This document shows, one piece after another, positions 41,089 to 43,258 of a stretch of DNA of 43,258 nucleotides. Both the position numbers and the translations under genes were made by a program. Position 1 is the stretch's first letter. The number at the start of each line of letters is the position of its first letter. The stretch comes from Methylaequor sp002691245. Its GTDB lineage: Bacteria > Pseudomonadota > Alphaproteobacteria > Methylaequorales > Methylaequoraceae. The notes beneath the pieces are model-generated. The model did not search any database. It saw only the letters and a program-made list of their open reading frames with translations, and was not told where the DNA came from. The stretch spans positions 1 through 43,258 of the forward strand of contig NZHH01000020.1 in assembly GCA_002691245.1 (NCBI GenBank), read 5' to 3'.

Positions 41089-43258
41089 TTAGACACCAAT
41101 AAAGTTTAATATTACCTCATTCTTCCAATTTTTTGTTATATTTTCTTCATTAGTTTCAATTTTAATTCTATTATGAGATATACCTTGATTAATTAAAAAA
41201 GCTCTGATGTACAATGATCTTGACTTAGATATCTTTTTAAATTTATCAGAGTCATCATCGTCATTTGAAAAATTAGTCTTTATTATAATTTTTACAGGCT
41301 TATTTTTGATTATATTTGCGAATTCTTTTAATTTTTTTTTTTGTTTTATTCCTAATTCCTCTTGATTATTTTCAAAGTTCAATACTTCTCTCTTAGAATT
41401 TACTACTTGTTCCTTAAGTTCTACTATAGAGCTCGGTTTCTTAATAATTGCAGCTAGTATTTCATTTTCCTTGGTGTCTGGGAGATTATTTTGTTTTGAA
41501 TCAATATTAGAAGTCCTCTTTTCTAATTTTTTTTTACCCTCAGAATTTTTTTGGGATTTTTCATTATTTTTCTTACTAAATGTTTTCTTTATTGAAGTCT
41601 CGTCAAAAAATTGTTTTCTTTTACTTGTTTCTTTTGTCTCACTCTGATCAACTTTGTTAAAATAAGAAAACTTTCTTTTTTGTATTTCTTCTTCTCTTTT
41701 CTTTTTAAGTTCATTTTTCTTGAATTTATTCTCAATATTATCCAAAATAATCTCATTTTCTGCAATAAATAGATTTTTCTTTTCTTTAAAAATATCTGAT
41801 TTGTTGAGAATAGTGATTTGAGTGAAATCCTCAGGATTTTCTGCAATTTCTTGTTCTTTTTGTTTTACTTGTTTTATTCTCTTTTCTTTTTCTTCTGCTA
41901 ACTTTTTTCTTGTTTTAATGATTTCTTTTTTTTTATCTATTTTTTCTTCACTTTCTTTTTCAATAACTTTCTTTTTAGCCTCTTGGATATACTGCGTTTC
42001 TTTTTTTCTTTGTTTTTCAAGATTTCTTTGCATTTTTAAGTAGTTTTCTCTCTCTTTCCTTTGATTGGCTAAATCTTTTTTTGCTTTAATTCTTTGTTCT
42101 TGATAAAATTTTTGTTCCTCTTGTTTTTTTTTTTGGATATCTTCTTTAAGTTTTTTTCTTTCAGCTAATTTGTTGAGTTTTTTAATTTTTTCGAGTTCTT
42201 TTTTTCTTTGCTTTTGTTTTTCTCTCAAATTTCTCTCTTCAACAAGTCTTTGTTTCTCTTTTATTCTTCTTTCTAGTTCATTTCTCTTTTCAAGTTCTTT
42301 TCTTAGTTGTCTTTCTCTTTTAATTTTTTGCTGTTCTGCTAATCTTTTTTTTTCTAATTCTCTTAATTGTTTTTTTTCAATTTCTTTATTTTTTAACTCT
42401 TCTGCTAGTTTTTTTTTCTTTTCAATCTGTTTTTGTTCTTCTATTGTAAGCTTCTTCTGAATTTCTTTTTTCTTTTTTATTTCAAGAAGTTTCCTAGCTT
42501 CTTCAATTTCTTTCCTCTGACGTATTTTTTCTGCTTGCCTAAGTTTTTCTAAATCTTTTAATTTTTGCTCTTCTATTTTTTTTGCTTTTTTTAACTCTTT
42601 TTTTCTCTTTTTTTCTTCAACTTTTTTCTGATTTTCAAGCTCTTTGGCTTTTTTTTTCTCTAATTTCCTTGCTTTTTCTATTTCTTTCTTCTGTCGTTTT
42701 TTTTCTTCTTTTCTTGCTTTTTCAAGTTCTTTGATTTTTTTTTCTTCAGCTTTCTTGATTTTTTCGAGTTCCTGCTTTTTCTTTTTTTTTAATGCCTTTT
42801 TTTTCTTTTCTAATTCTTTTTGTTGTTTTTTTTGTTCTGCTTTCATCTTTAGTTCAATTTGTTTCTTTTTCTTATCCTCTTCTTCTCTTTTTGCTTCTAA
42901 ATTTTTTCTTTTCTCTTCCTCATCAGCTTTTTGCTTAGACTCTAACTCTTTTCGTTTTTGTTCTTCATTAGCTTTTCGTTTAGCCTCTAATTCTTTTTGT
43001 TTTTGTTCTAGATCAGCCTTTTGTTTAGATTCTAACTCTTTCTTTTTTCGTTCTTGATCAGCCTTTTGTTTGGCTTCTAATTCTTTTCGTTTTTGTTCTA
43101 GATCTGCTTTTTTTTTAGCTTCTAATTCTTTTCGTTTTTGTTCTAGATCAGCTTTTTTTTTAGCTTCTAATTCTTTTCGTTTTTGCTCTTGATCAGCTTT
43201 TTTTTTAGCTTCTAACTCTTTTTGTTTTTGTTTTTCTTCAGCCTTTTGTTTGATCTCT
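41089..43258 (-). CDS. Giant E/K-rich helical protein with OmpA-like C-terminus (5' end outside window)
   Basis: At least 722 codons are visible; the frame is open to the window edge and the start is not seen. Most of it, to about codon 45480-equivalent position 41900, is Lys/Glu/Gln/Arg/Leu with hardly any other residue, predicted as a very long single alpha-helix or coiled coil. It begins with eight 15-residue repeats (42895-43257). The last roughly 120 residues form a folded end: VVNSKREVLNFENNQEELGI, FANIIKNKPVKIIIKTNFSN, FKKISKSRSLYIRAFLINQG and ISHNRIKIETNE, with the spacing of an OmpA-like domain. First of three genes with the MotA-like and MotB/OmpA-like partners. The family is not recognised; a periplasm- or cytoplasm-spanning rod is inference. 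Confidence 0.85.
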   Translation of the reverse strand, partial: EIKQKAEEKQKQKELEAKKKADQEQKRKELEAKKKADLEQKRKELEAKKKADLEQKRKELEAKQKADQERKKKELESKQKADLEQKQKELEAKRKANEEQKRKELESKQKADEEEKRKNLEAKREEEDKKKKQIELKMKAEQKKQQKELEKKKKALKKKKKQELEKIKKAEEKKIKELEKARKEEKKRQKKEIEKARKLEKKKAKELENQKKVEEKKRKKELKKAKKIEEQKLKDLEKLRQAEKIRQRKEIEEARKLLEIKKKKEIQKKLTIEEQKQIEKKKKLAEELKNKEIEKKQLRELEKKRLAEQQKIKRERQLRKELEKRNELERRIKEKQRLVEERNLREKQKQRKKELEKIKKLNKLAERKKLKEDIQKKKQEEQKFYQEQRIKAKKDLANQRKERENYLKMQRNLEKQRKKETQYIQEAKKKVIEKESEEKIDKKKEIIKTRKKLAEEKEKRIKQVKQKEQEIAENPEDFTQITILNKSDIFKEKKNLFIAENEIILDNIENKFKKNELKKKREEEIQKRKFSYFNKVDQSETKETSKRKQFFDETSIKKTFSKKNNEKSQKNSEGKKKLEKRTSNIDSKQNNLPDTKENEILAAIIKKPSSIVELKEQVVNSKREVLNFENNQEELGIKQKKKLKEFANIIKNKPVKIIIKTNFSNDDDDSDKFKKISKSRSLYIRAFLINQGISHNRIKIETNEENITKNWKNEVILNFIGV
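42895..43257 (-). repeat. Eight tandem 45-bp repeats coding 15-residue units
   Basis: The units follow the pattern [A/S]K[K/Q/R]KA[D/N]xE[Q/E]K[R/Q]K[E/N]LE, for example AKKKADLEQKRKELE twice in a row. Copies nearest the window edge are the most alike at the DNA level, which points to recent duplication. The array may continue past 43258. Such repeats invite length change by slippage and misassembly. Confidence 0.9.

Noticed and set aside
41822..43057. Several Phe/Ser-rich open frames on plus opposite the charged-rod gene
   Set aside because: They are the mirror of Lys/Glu-rich codons (TTT/TTC against AAA/GAA) and have no family features.
39062..43258. Zorya anti-phage system
   Set aside because: A MotA-like plus OmpA-like pair alone is not enough. 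No helicase (ZorD), ZorC or ZorE gene is visible, and the neighbours are housekeeping genes.
1..43258. CRISPR arrays, insertion sequences, prophage or integrase genes
   Set aside because: No spaced direct repeats, transposase, integrase or phage structural genes were seen; the only tandem repeat is the coding one at 42895-43257.

Overview
The window looks like chromosome from a free-living, motile, AT-rich alphaproteobacterium, most likely marine and streamlined. I base this on family content: a DUF1013/TrcR-type regulator, COQ9 next to rpsU, DUF1244, a split proton-translocating transhydrogenase (pntAA/pntAB/pntB), cysteine-poor bL31 and bL36, and a TakP-like TRAP transporter. Gene spacing is very tight, with many 4-20 bp overlaps, including between convergent stop codons. 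I cannot name the genus from sequence alone. Eleven N bases between 19.9 and 22.0 kb point to a metagenome, population or single-cell consensus.

Layout. 0.1-3.0 kb: DUF2256 zinc-finger protein, 1-Cys peroxiredoxin, ornithine-type decarboxylase, EamA permease. 3.3-21 kb: a flagellar island in five blocks. (i) flgB-flgC-flgD-flgE-flgF on minus, with a 1278-residue hook protein. (ii) A divergent pair of unknowns on plus: an acidic E/K-rich protein and a lipoprotein. (iii) flgP-flgT-LysM-flgA-flgM plus two coiled-coil proteins on minus. (iv) flhA-flhF-flhG-fliA plus an unknown on plus. (v) A lone FlgG/FlgE-like gene on minus. 21.1-24.2 kb: tRNA-Val and a TRAP transporter whose binding protein converges on its permease genes. 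24.2-39 kb: housekeeping genes (rpmJ, pyk, an N-formylglutamate amidohydrolase-like gene, DUF1244, a nucleotide-sugar epimerase, acyl-CoA ligase, pepF, pntAA/AB/B, rpsU, coq9, purK/purE, DUF465, trcR-like, quinone oxidoreductase, rpmE, cyaY, DUF6787-like). 39-43.3 kb: a three-gene envelope module on minus: a giant E/K-rich helical protein with an OmpA-like tail (5' end outside the window), a MotA/TolQ/ExbB-like channel, and a MotB/OmpA-like partner interrupted by an in-frame TAA.

How it fits together. Four flagellar transcription units carry a sigma-54 type -24/-12 element (TGGCAT-N5-TTGC-like) just upstream. FliA with its anti-sigma factor FlgM is also present, so the sequence suggests a sigma-54 to sigma-28 cascade. 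FlhF/FlhG imply control of flagellar number and position, and FlgP/FlgT imply an outer-membrane-associated H-ring-like basal-body structure.

Most interesting points: the nonsense codon splitting the MotB-like gene; rpsU with apparently no ATG/GTG/TTG start and a well-placed ATT; the four sigma-54 sites; a 14-bp perfect hairpin holding the ribosome binding site and start codon of the lipoprotein gene; the giant hook protein; the charged-helix/channel/OmpA module; a tRNA-Val with C33; and N bases that fall almost only at third codon positions.
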